This document shows positions 1-7,519 of a stretch of DNA of 17,749 nt, piece by piece; within the stretch, counting starts at the first letter, position 1, and each line of letters begins with the position of its first letter. The DNA comes from Stephanodiscus triporus (Eukaryota; Bacillariophyta; Thalassiosirophyceae; Thalassiosirales; Thalassiosiraceae), in contig JALLAZ010000316.1 in assembly GCA_036939755.1 (NCBI GenBank), positions 1-17,749 of the forward strand. The letters are read 5' to 3'. Both the position numbers and the translations under genes were made by a program. Under the pieces are notes generated by a model. It saw only the letters and a program-made list of their open reading frames with translations, had not been told where the DNA came from and did no database searches.

Positions 1-871
1 AATGGAGCATCACCCTTTCATCGAACCAAGCCTTCTTCTGGACGGTGTAGATCGCACCAGAAGGATGCTGGGGCAACTCGCACTTGTCGATTGTCCCCCC
101 CTCGGTGCCCTTGTAGACAATGTAGGGCGTGAGCATTTGACCAGCGGCTGTCACCGTCAATGCGACGGTGCAGCGATGGCTGTCGTTTGCGCCCTTGCGC
201 ATGTTGACTGTGCGCTGGCCGCGCACATCGAGCGTTGACTTGGGCGACGAACCATAGAATTGGTTCGTCTGGTCCATGTTAATGGTCCAGCGTGGGTCAC
301 GCGTACGACCTACCAACATAGGTCGTACCAACCTCAAGTACGACCGCGCATCCTCACAGGCAGCCTCAGGAGGCTTCTGTGAGGTGTGAGTCGCGAGTCT
401 ATGCACCAGGTTGTTCTTGTGCAGAAAGCGACTGATGATCATGTAGCGAGCTGGAAGGGTCTTGTTGGCAAACTCGGGCTTGTACTGAGTTGCCTTCTGT
501 AGGACAGCGAAACGACTGACAGGAAGACCCCTGTCCCTCCACTCAGTGACAAATGCCACCAGTTCCTCCTTGATGTCCTCAAGGAAACCTTCAGGGCCTT
601 GATGATCTCTTGCCCGGTCAGCGAATGCACTGGAAGCATCCGACAAATCAGGAAGGCTGGCGTCAGCACGCCAGCGGTAGAGAGAGCAAAGAGGTACATT
701 GACAGCTATTGCTGCCTTAGCAAAGGAGATTTTCTCGTTCCTCATCTTCTCCTGCACAAGAGAGAGAACAAGGGCCTTCTCGCGAAAGGAATAACTGCGT
801 CGAGGTGCAAACATGCGAGCAACCTTCTTGGCTACTCGCGTGTTACTCTTTCCACCTTTGTTGTAGATCAT
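1..871 (-). CDS. pogo/CENP-B-like DDE transposase, N-terminal part (cut by window edge)
   Basis: The minus strand is open from an ATG at 869-871 to the left edge, giving 290 residues without a stop. Residues about 27-70 are basic and helical and look like a Psq/CENP-B-type helix-turn-helix. A linker to about residue 110 follows, then a second helical region at about 110-165 of the CENP-B DNA-binding type. Residues 195-225 carry WTINMDQT, then a Gly-rich stretch ending GQRTVNMRKG. This is the usual setting of the first catalytic Asp in DDE_1 (pogo/Tigger/Jerky) transposases and puts it at Asp200. The other catalytic acidic residues would lie left of position 1, so activity cannot be judged. 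No frameshift or stop is seen in the visible part, which suggests a young insertion or a domesticated copy. Start choice: the first ATG in the frame; upstream in-frame codons lack another ATG before about 935. Family assignment is from motif recognition only. Confidence 0.85.
   Translation of the reverse strand, partial: MIYNKGGKSNTRVAKKVARMFAPRRSYSFREKALVLSLVQEKMRNEKISFAKAAIAVNVPLCSLYRWRADASLPDLSDASSAFADRARDHQGPEGFLEDIKEELVAFVTEWRDRGLPVSRFAVLQKATQYKPEFANKTLPARYMIISRFLHKNNLVHRLATHTSQKPPEAACEDARSYLRLVRPMLVGRTRDPRWTINMDQTNQFYGSSPKSTLDVRGQRTVNMRKGANDSHRCTVALTVTAAGQMLTPYIVYKGTEGGTIDKCELPQHPSGAIYTVQKKAWFDERVMLH
303..328. repeat. perfect 10-bp inverted repeat inside the transposase gene
   Basis: Positions 303-312 and 319-328 are exact reverse complements of each other (arm GTACGACCTA) around a 6-nt loop. 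It lies in the coding sequence between the DNA-binding region and the first catalytic Asp and encodes LVRPMLVGRTR. It may be chance codon use, a cruciform or RNA hairpin, or a binding site for the transposase. Confidence 0.7.
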
Positions 872-1765
872 GGTTGGGGGAGAGTGCGATTTGTGAGAGA
901 ATCTCGTGAACAGAGAGAAATGGTCCACACTTCGTAGAATCGACACGCAGGTTTTAGTACAAAATTTAGCGGCAAAATGAAGGTGCGCCAAAAAAAAGGA
1001 AAAAAGACAGGGTACGCAGGAATCATACGTTAGCCAAAATAGCACGCGAGCCATCCCTCTAGAGTACTTGCTTTCTGAGTTTTGTTTTTTTTGTGATGCT
1101 TAAACTGCGTGTTATACGGTACTTTTGTCCCCTTATTCCGTGTTAGTACATACGTTTACATACACAGTAAGTAAAGGGATAATTGTTTTGGCGGGAACTC
1201 CTTTCTAGTGCCCAAAATACTGACCGAAAAATACAAAATACCGATACCAAGCATATCTGATACCATAAAATACCGATACTGAAAAAATGACTGGAACCAC
1301 CGTGAACAACACTAAACAAAACGATGCTTAACTTTGGTTGCAAACCCCGTATTATTTATTCGAATTTTTTGCAACTCCGCGCGTCCCACAATGAAGTTGA
1401 GGGAATATTAGATAGCGTGACTCTTTTTGATAAGAAACGACTGAGGCCCAATGACTTCTCAAGATAAGGCTAATAGAATGGTAAAGTACGTTCTAGATAT
1501 TTGGGACAGAGGAGTAGAGTAGAGTACTTGTAGTAGAGTATTAGAGTAGAAGTCACAGCCGCGAAAAGGAAGGGGTCGCGCATCTTTTTCCACAACTGTT
1601 TTTTGATTGCTCGGATATTGGTCGCGTTTCTATTCTCTTCTCTCAAAAGGGATGCGAAATGCGAATCTCCCACCAAATCGCGGTTCAGCAACTCGACTAC
1701 CTAATCATAACTGTCCCAAAATCACCCACACAATTATTTCATTGCGCATCAGGGAAAATCCCATC
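872..1765. other. non-coding flank of the transposon
   Basis: No convincing gene is seen here. The left part is presumably the upstream region of the transposase and probably includes the end of the element, but with only one end in the window the terminal inverted repeat cannot be identified. AAAATAC-type words recur at about 1214, 1235 and 1267, twice within AAAATACCGATAC. A GAGTA array lies at 1511-1552. The open frame running into the next gene from 1607 starts at a TTG, so its first 53 codons are not counted as coding. Confidence 0.5.
1511..1552 (+). repeat. GAGTA/TAGAGTA short tandem array
   Basis: Repeated GAGTA units with interruptions (GAGTAGAGTAGAGTA, then TAGTAGAGTATTAGAGTAGA). 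A related array in the opposite orientation lies at 7013-7067, upstream of the second copy of the neighbouring gene family. Confidence 0.75.
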
Positions 1766-2275
1766 ATGATGGACACCAAGACCAGCCAAGATGTACCCCC
1801 TTCTCCACATGACTTGATTGTTGATTTCCCCTCCAACCCAAAAATCATCTCGAAGATCAAGTCTGCCGCGCCTTTAACTGCCCGGCCTCGAGTGCAATAT
1901 TCTAAGTTCAGCAAGTTAATCACGATTCCCTACGATGATGCACAATCGAAGTGGTACACTCGAGAGGAACAGCGTCGCTTCAGGAACGCAGTGGCTGTTG
2001 ATGCTCGAAGGATCAGTAACTTGCTTCAGGATGCAACGCCTGCGTTGACAAGCGAAGAGTTACTCAATGAATGCGTGGGTCTAGAGAAGTTTTTCTGCAA
2101 ATCCTCTCATATCGTCAAGATGAAGTTGACACACTCTGATGTTGTTCTCGCGGCACATAGGTTACACCAGGGTAAAAACAAGATTGAGAACATTGCGAAG
2201 ACATCGATGGCGAGCTCTCAATGGGCCCGCGAGAGGGCAGCTGAGGTGGCAGCGCTCTACGCGAAGATTTTGTGA
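1766..2275 (+). CDS. conserved hypothetical protein of a repeated, probably diatom-specific family
   Basis: Encodes 169 residues from the tandem ATGs at 1766 and 1769; the frame is open further upstream but contains no other suitable ATG. The N terminus (about 1-45) is Pro/Ser-rich and low in complexity. A compact part follows with KWYTREEQRRFRN at about 62-74, ECVGLEKFFCKSS at about 102-114 and a C-terminal helix-rich part to KIL. No signal peptide or membrane segment is seen. I associate the Trp-Tyr-Thr ... Cys-x-Gly-Leu-Glu pattern with a multicopy family of unknown function in diatoms, but this is recall, not a search. A broken second copy lies at 7520-8052 in the same orientation, and the two share the words just before the ATG (AATCCCATCA). 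Function unknown. The conserved Cys and aromatic residues and the basic helices could suit nucleic-acid binding, but nothing proves it. Confidence 0.75.
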   Translation: MMDTKTSQDVPPSPHDLIVDFPSNPKIISKIKSAAPLTARPRVQYSKFSKLITIPYDDAQSKWYTREEQRRFRNAVAVDARRISNLLQDATPALTSEELLNECVGLEKFFCKSSHIVKMKLTHSDVVLAAHRLHQGKNKIENIAKTSMASSQWARERAAEVAALYAKIL

Positions 2276-3000
2276 TATTGACAAGGATACGAATCTATAT
2301 ATCCACCTGTTTTGTATAAAGTATCTCAATTGCACATCATAGTTATTTAGTGTCTTTTAATTGTCCTAGACGAGCGATTGTCACAGTACCCCCTGCTCTT
2401 TTTCATCCTTTATTTAGCGCGCCACCATTTTTCTCTTAAGCCGGTCGCTCTCGTTTTTGGCTGGCGCGAGATCTCGCTGCAGCCATTCCCGGTCTGCTCG
2501 TTCCTTTGGATGCATGGTATGTATCACGCATGCCCTCGTTCTCTCGCGAAGAGTCCGTCGCTTGTTTGTTTCCGCATTGTCCGCACCCTTCGTTCTTATG
2601 GTGCGACTATTCTGTCGCCGTTCCTCTGGCGCGAGATAGCGCTTGCCATTTTACCTTGAGATGGCTCGTGTCGATTGTTCGTACATCGCTGCACCCCATC
2701 ACTATCCTGTGACGATTCCGTTGCTTGTTCTTCATCTCTTCTTTCCACTGTCATAATCGAGGTTTCGTTTTAGAAGTAAAACTAAACCTCTCACTCTCTG
2801 CTCGAATCACTTTTTGCTTCATCATTCCTCTTTTGGATCATTACCCAGAAGTTGAGCTCATATTTCCATTCCGAAGAGATCCCCACGTAAGATAGTAACA
2901 ATGCTAGCCCAAAAGGAAGACCACCGCTGTATAATCTGTCTCGCCATCTAAGACCGTATTGACTTATTGAATCAATAGTGTCCCGTTGATTACTTCATCT
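2276..3000. other. intergenic region without a recognised gene
   Basis: Pyrimidine-rich DNA with short open frames that mostly start at non-ATG codons. GGCGCGAGAT occurs twice, at about 2462 and 2630, and in one frame both copies read WREI(S/A)L, suggesting a degenerate tandem duplication. No RNA gene is recognised. The right end is the 3' side of the oxygenase gene. Confidence 0.5.
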
Positions 3001-4285
3001 CTAGAAGAGATCTCCCTTCTCGTATAGACTTTCGGAAAAGCAGTGCGGAGCATTCAACACGAAAAATCTGTGATCGAGTCCCTTGGGGATCGTCAAAGTC
3101 GAATTTCCATTGCTACTGAAATCCTCCCATGCCGGAGACGTCGATGGCAGAACATCGAACATTAAAGTTCTCCCCTCTTGATCTGCCTTCGTACCAATTT
3201 TATCGTCGTTACTTTTCTGCTTGGTCTTATTCTCACAGTAGCCTTGCCGAGCTTGCATCAACCACGAATGTTCCGAGACCGGAGGCGGCATAGGTCCGCA
3301 CGGGGTGTAGAGTTCTCGTTCGCCCATCCCCTCCCTGACGTCTCTCGTCCAAAATCCAACCATAAATGTCAGTCGATGAACGTCCTCCTCTTTGTCGTTG
3401 CCACCGCACCCAACTTTACCGCGATCGGCGGCAGCGGCAGTATCCGATACCTCAAGGCTTTCAGCAGCAGTGCAGGGTAGAACTCCATGCAGCAAATTTC
3501 CCGGGAAGACCATGAACGCATTGTCTCGAGGGTGCGACACCCAAGCCCGCGAGGCGACGTCCGTCGACTCGGGCGTTTGATCAAAGACAACAGTCGACCC
3601 GGCGGAGACGGCAGGGGGAGCGGCATTGCCTCCAACTTCGCGATCCCTCCCGGCGCCGGTGAGGTACAGCACCGACGATACGATCGGGTGCGTGACCTTC
3701 CTCTCCCTATTCAGCAGGGACTCGTCCGTGTCGAAGTGCACCTGATGTCCGAGGTTCGCCCCAACAGGGCGAGTGTGCACCCACCACTCGGCGCCGACGA
3801 TTCGTGGCGGCGCCGACGACGGAATTCCGACTTTATCTTCTCGCAGCGATCGTTCCGCGAGGGGCAGCAAGTGTTTGAAGATCACGTCCTCGATGACGTT
3901 CGTCGGAATTCTCTTTTTCGAGCCGACGGAGGTCGGCGCATCGTCGACGACGTCGTCGTTCAGACCAAGGAAGTAGGAGTAGTACCCGCGATTGTCGTAG
4001 TCGGACTCCTTCCAATAGGGCGCGCCAGGCTTGAAGAGGGCGCATAATCGACGGTGGAGTTCAGGCGGGAGTACTCCACCGCCATCGACGCCGTCGTCGT
4101 CGCTTCTCCATCCGCAGTAGATCCTGGGCAGAAAGTCCGCTGAGAAGGTAGGAGGAGGAGGAGACAAACGGGATCGTTGAGCGCAATCGCCACCGCCGCA
4201 AACGATCGGATCGTTATCGTCGTGGGATGACGATGGCGGCGGCGCCGCCCGCCGGCCATCGTCCATACGTTAGGAACGCCGACAT
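3001..4285 (-). CDS. 2-oxoglutarate/Fe(II)-dependent oxygenase (prolyl-hydroxylase-like), two exons
   Basis: Model: exon 1 4285-4269, intron 4268-4124 (145 nt, GTATGG...CCCAG), exon 2 4123-3001, giving 379 residues. The join is phase 2 and reads MSAFLT-IYCGW. In this numbering the iron-binding facial triad is H135-F-D137 (in HQVHFDTDE) with the distal H218 (in FPGNLLHGV). R256 (in RLTFMVGFW) is in the usual place for the 2-oxoglutarate carboxylate. This order and the double-stranded beta-helix spacing fit the 2OG-Fe(II) oxygenase superfamily; the substrate is unknown. Alternatives: an unspliced start at the ATG at 4266 gives 421 residues with a low-complexity Pro/Ser/Asp N terminus. Also, the frame of exon 1 stays open upstream to about 4627 with acidic sequence (poly-Asp, poly-Glu) but no ATG, so a further 5' exon is possible. 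It is divergent from the b561 gene. The oxygenase call is firm; the N terminus is not. Confidence 0.82.
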
Positions 4286-4351
4286 GAACGAGGCAGTGGC
4301 CTCCACTCCCGACGATGAGTAGGATGAGTACGCTTCGCCGTCGACGTTTTC

Positions 4352-4385
<34 letters not shown>

Positions 4386-4813
4386 TCGCCCTCCTTCCCA
4401 ACATATTCGACGTCCAGTGCGCCATTCAAGATCAACGGCTCCACCCATTCGTTGGCATCGATCCCACGCTCCGCCCCCGCCCCGCCGTTCTCAGTTTCCT
4501 CCTCCTCCTCCTTCGACGACGACGACGAACGGCCCAGGAGATCCAAGGCCGATCTCCCCCCAGCGATTGGCGTACGACGCCGCCCTCCCGTAAGTTTCGC
4601 AACCGTTTTCCAACGTCGACGATCGATTCATGCGGTTGTAATTCGCGAAGAGGGAATGGGCGACGGGATTCGTGGGCCAGTGGCAGCGACCGCCGAAAGG
4701 CGCACAACAAAATTGTGGCGGGTCAACGTATCCAAAAACAGCTGCCTAAAAAAGAAGAACCCGAGCTGAGCATCCTGCCTCCTAAAAAATAGGAGTAGAA
4801 AAATCTATTAACA
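4286..4813. promoter_or_regulatory. shared upstream region of the oxygenase and b561 genes
   Basis: The region lies between two divergent genes, so it should carry both promoters. It holds a TCG trinucleotide array at 4353-4385 and, further right, CCTAAAAAA-type A-runs shortly before the b561 start. No TATA box is convincing. If the oxygenase has a longer N terminus, part of this region (to about 4546 or 4627) is coding on the minus strand. Confidence 0.45.
4353..4385. repeat. TCG/CGA trinucleotide microsatellite
   Basis: About eleven consecutive TCG units on the plus strand. On the minus strand, in the frame of the possible upstream extension of the oxygenase, they would read as a run of Asp. 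It is either 5' untranslated or coding. Confidence 0.85.
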
Positions 4814-5365
4814 ATGAGCGCCCAGAAGGCCTACACCGTCGTTGCCTCGTACTACCACTGGCTCGTCGCCGCCCCCCTAATGGGATCCGTGGCCTCCGTC
4901 CTCATCTGCCAGCAGAGTCCGAAGGAGGAGAAGGGGAAGTGGATGTTCCGACACAAGTCCCTCGGCCTGCTCACGGGCCTGATCGTCGCCCCCCGCCTCG
5001 GATATCGAATATTCGCATCGGCGAAGTACAGGTCCGTCGGTCATCCGACGGGTACCGGACCGATCGAGGGGAAACTCGCCGATGTATCCCATTTGGCGCT
5101 GTACGGGTTCATGACGATCATGCCGGCCACGGGCATAGCCATGGGATATTACGGCGGGAAGGGATTGCCGTTCTTCTGGACCACGATCGACGGATCGTCG
5201 GTCCCGAACGGCGACATCGCGAAACGCAGCTTCTCGATACACAAGACGTTGGGAACGTACGGGAAGTTCCTGATCCCGATCCACGTAGGGGGCGCGATGA
5301 AGCACTCGCTGACCGGGAACGCCATATGGAGTCGGGTGAATCCCTTCGGGAGGCCGATGCATTAA
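4814..5365 (+). CDS. cytochrome b561, bacterial/CybB-like type
   Basis: A single-exon protein of 183 residues with the ATG at 4814 in a good eukaryotic context (AACAATG). Four hydrophobic segments are visible at about 14-33, 50-68, 92-112 and 145-162. Histidines sit at the membrane ends: H15 (YHW), H47 (FRHKSLG), H93 (SHLALYG), H143 (HKTLG), H157 and H164 (IPIHVGGAMKH). This matches the four-helix bacterial b561 / Ni-hydrogenase cytochrome b family, which binds two b hemes and passes electrons, typically from quinol. It is not the six-helix eukaryotic ascorbate b561. Length is normal for the family. No clear signal peptide or transit peptide precedes the first helix, so its membrane (mitochondrial inner or other) is not settled. 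Electron acceptor unknown. A bacterial or organellar origin is inferred from family membership. It is divergent from the oxygenase gene. Confidence 0.88.
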   Translation: MSAQKAYTVVASYYHWLVAAPLMGSVASVLICQQSPKEEKGKWMFRHKSLGLLTGLIVAPRLGYRIFASAKYRSVGHPTGTGPIEGKLADVSHLALYGFMTIMPATGIAMGYYGGKGLPFFWTTIDGSSVPNGDIAKRSFSIHKTLGTYGKFLIPIHVGGAMKHSLTGNAIWSRVNPFGRPMH

Positions 5366-5421
5366 AAGAAGATTCATCATTTCTGGTGTGCGAAGAAAAA
5401 TAGATCCGGGCGCCAGACTTC

Positions 5422-5467
5422 GGGGGGATAGGGGGGAGGGGGGGTGGGATGCCAGGGCGGGGGGGGG
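5422..5467 (+). other. G-tract cluster with G-quadruplex potential
   Basis: Six runs of three or more G lie close together on the plus strand: 5422-5427, 5431-5436, 5438-5444, 5446-5448, 5455-5457 and 5459-5467. They start 57 nt after the b561 stop and so would be in its 3' untranslated RNA or just beyond it. Four or more G3 runs with 1-7 nt loops satisfy the usual quadruplex rule. Confidence 0.75.
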
Positions 5468-5944
5468 TTGAGGTGTTGAATGCATGGCGATGGATGGAGA
5501 TTTTTTTCACCGAATAGGAATGATGATGAATAAGGCATGCATGTGTGGCGATGAATAAATTAGGCCTTCGTAATGATAGAGAAAGTGCAAAACAATTATT
5601 ATGTGTTGTCATGATTTAGATCAACTGTTACTACTCCGATCAGTTGAATGGCGTTGATCAGAGTCTCAACGAGCTTCGTATCCGTGCGATACTACCAGTG
5701 ACTTTTGCATGTTTTCTCAATCTTCCTAGCCCCCATTAATGTTGAATCTCGGTTCACTTCTCTTGCGTATCAATGCAAAAATATTTTAGATGTGACGATT
5801 ATGAAGTCTTGAACAAGGGCGAGGAAAAGACTTTTTGTACATCTTATATTTAGGTCCTTAACTAAGATCAAGGATATAATTTGAATGAAATATTCATTTT
5901 TCACTGTAGTTGACAGGCTGCTGATTAGATCTTGTTCTCCGCGC

Positions 5945-5973
5945 GGGGAGAGTGTTGTAGAGGATCACTCCCC
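5945..5973. other. possible hairpin
   Basis: GGGGAGAGTG at 5945-5954 pairs with CACTCCCC at 5966-5973, leaving a 2-nt bulge and an 11-nt loop. Role unknown; it may be chance. Confidence 0.35.
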
Positions 5974-6203
5974 TCGAATCTGCACACATGCTATTCTATC
6001 CTCTGCTTATATTGGGGAATATCCAAATATAATGGTTTAAGAAAGAAAGAGTTAAACGTTGCAGTTTAATGTTATGTTGTTTGATTCATTAATTCTGAAG
6101 TGTTTTACACACTTGGACACAATATGCGATGATTAGAAGCCAAGCGCTGAGCCGGGAGAAATGGATTCTGTGCGCTGTTATTCCTCGCATGGACACCCTC
6201 TAT

Positions 6204-6725
6204 CTAAATAATAAGCATCCACACAGAAACAACTGCACAAAGCGCCAGATCGATCAACCCCTCCACCTTGAATCCTGGAGACCCTGGCCCCCCCACCTTG
6301 AATCCTGGAGATCCTGTAGAACATTGATCGACATCGCAGCCCCCTGCCGTCAACATGCAGGCTTTTGCAGCTTGCAATTCGTCTTGACAATTTCCTAGTT
6401 GGCATATGTCTTTGCACTTCTGAGCATCTGCGCAGAATTTCTCCACTTCTGTCGCCATTGAACACTTCGTTGATCCGAGGGGAATGATAAGTCCTTTCAC
6501 ACAATCGATGCAGGCCACAGTCAGACTCGTGCAAGATTGCAGTGCTCTGCCTTCGGTTTTGCATAACATTACTAACTCATCATAATCCTGCAGATCCCGT
6601 CCAACCACATCAAGCATGACCTTCCCAATCTTGTTTATCTTTTGGAAGCTTGAATCAGCAGCGCTCGCATTAGCGAATCCGATGGCAAAGAAGAAGACGC
6701 TAATGATCTTTTTAATGACAGCCAT
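6204..6725 (-). CDS. small secreted cysteine-rich protein, possibly GPI-anchored
   Basis: Encodes 173 residues from the ATG at 6725. Residues 1-22 form a signal peptide: Lys5-Lys6, a hydrophobic core, then an Ala-rich end with likely cleavage after ASA. The mature part has twelve cysteines at 55, 65, 72, 75, 88, 98, 104, 108, 113, 123, 130 and 135, an even number that suits a disulfide-bonded extracellular domain. A short tandem repeat (SPGFKVGGPG, then SPGFKVEG) follows at 139-156. The chain ends in a hydrophobic tail at about 158-173 with no charged residues after it. Signal peptide, Cys-rich domain, Gly/Pro linker and hydrophobic end together suggest cell-surface display by a GPI anchor or tail helix. 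I do not recognise the family and no enzyme motif is seen. One exon, no sign of damage. Confidence 0.72.
   Translation of the reverse strand: MAVIKKIISVFFFAIGFANASAADSSFQKINKIGKVMLDVVGRDLQDYDELVMLCKTEGRALQSCTSLTVACIDCVKGLIIPLGSTKCSMATEVEKFCADAQKCKDICQLGNCQDELQAAKACMLTAGGCDVDQCSTGSPGFKVGGPGSPGFKVEGLIDLALCAVVSVWMLII
6263..6316. repeat. 30-bp tandem repeat in the Cys-rich gene
   Basis: Positions 6263-6286 and 6293-6316 differ at one base and are offset by 30 bp, encoding two copies of SPGFKV-G in the linker before the hydrophobic tail. The in-frame unit (10 codons) fits recent slippage without loss of function. Confidence 0.85.
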
Positions 6726-6860
6726 TTTGCACAGATGATTTGCTGGCGGCAGTTTCGTGCGTTTCTTGTTTCCTTTTAGACTGTGAAATGGGAGACGTGC
6801 GGGAGCAAATAATGGAATGATCCATGGGTGTTCTCACCGTGGTTTGTGGAGCTTCTGTGT

Positions 6861-6990
6861 GGAGATTTTACGGTGTCTGAAGTCGGGCACTTGATGACCA
6901 CATTTTCTTCTCTCTGGCATTCTCTTTGGAGATTTTACGTAGAGATGGTGTCTGAAGGCAGGCACTTGATGACCTCGTTTTCTAATCTGG
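6861..6990 (+). repeat. degenerate tandem duplication, 67-bp offset
   Basis: Units 6861-6917 and 6928-6990 share GGAGATTTTACG, GTGTCTGAAG, GGCACTTGATGACC and a trailing TTTTCT...TCTGG. The second unit carries an 8-nt insertion after TTTTACG. Confidence 0.8.
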
Positions 6991-7012
6991 TGGTCACCGA
7001 GTTCTTACATCA

Positions 7013-7067
7013 TACTCTACTCTACACTCTAGTGAGAGTATGATAGGGTTAACTCATCTACTCTAAA
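7013..7067 (-). repeat. TACTC/TAGAGTA short array
   Basis: TACTCTACTCTACACTCTAG and, further on, CATCTACTCTAAACTCC. On the minus strand this reads TAGAGTAGAGTA, matching the array at 1511-1552 in inverted orientation. Confidence 0.65.
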
Positions 7068-7180
7068 CTCCAAAACTCCAAATGCAAATGAAGGTTTGAG
7101 TTCGTAGCAAACACGGGATGTTATGCAAGACCAGACTATTGACGATGGCAAGATGTGCGAACTCCAGAGATTCTATGAGG

Positions 7181-7386
7181 CATCAGTTGGCGATGCCAGA
7201 GAAAATAAATGATGTCTCACTCATTATCCCTCTTCACACCAGCTCCACAATCCACAACCAGCACAGTCCTCTCCATACTAAAATGAAGAAAGTGCCACAA
7301 GGTCATCGGTTTGCATTGCCAGAGGAAAATGATGTCTCGGCCTTGCATCTTATCTCTCCACACCAGCTCAACAACCAGCACAGCCT
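7181..7386 (+). repeat. degenerate tandem duplication, about 123-bp offset
   Basis: Units 7181-7268 and 7304-7386 share TGCCAGAG, AAAATGATGTCTC, CACACCAGCTC and AACCAGCACAG in the same order, with small indels. Confidence 0.75.
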
Positions 7387-7519
7387 CTGGATGGTACCTT
7401 GCTAACATGACCATTGTATTTCTGAAGAAGGAACAACTCAGCACCGCATTTGCGCTTGACATGCTAGCAACACTCAAAAGAATACCTTCCAACATAATTT
7501 TCCAGTGAATCCCATCACA

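Larger units (their letters stand above)
5366..6203. other. intergenic region between convergent b561 and Cys-rich genes
   Basis: This is the 3' side of both neighbours. It holds a run of G-tracts at 5422-5467, AATAAA at about 5554 that could serve as a polyadenylation signal, a 7-bp hairpin (5621-5627 with 5641-5647) and a bulged hairpin at 5945-5973. The rest is AT-rich. No gene is seen. Confidence 0.5.
6726..7519. other. duplication-rich region upstream of the pseudogene
   Basis: No gene is recognised. The left end should be the promoter of the Cys-rich gene. Two separate local duplications (6861-6990 and 7181-7386) and a TACTC array (7013-7067) fill most of the rest. The open frames here, including a 145-residue minus-strand frame over 7217-7654, overlap these repeats and look accidental. 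Confidence 0.5.

Noticed and set aside
2..238. Plus-strand open frame at the left edge
   Set aside because: It is antisense to the transposase frame, whose motifs are clear on the minus strand.
1607..1765. 53-codon N-terminal extension of the family gene
   Set aside because: It begins at a TTG, is low in family similarity, and the conserved words of the second copy start only just before the ATG at 1766.
2378..2659. 93-codon open frame
   Set aside because: It starts at a non-ATG codon, has no recognisable domain and lies in a degenerate repeat.
2901..2951. Tiny frame with a Cys-x-x-Cys that recalls a RING finger
   Set aside because: Only 16 codons and no further zinc ligands.
4877..5485. 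202-codon minus-strand frame over the b561 gene
   Set aside because: Antisense shadow in GC-rich codon context; the plus-strand frame has heme histidines and membrane helices.
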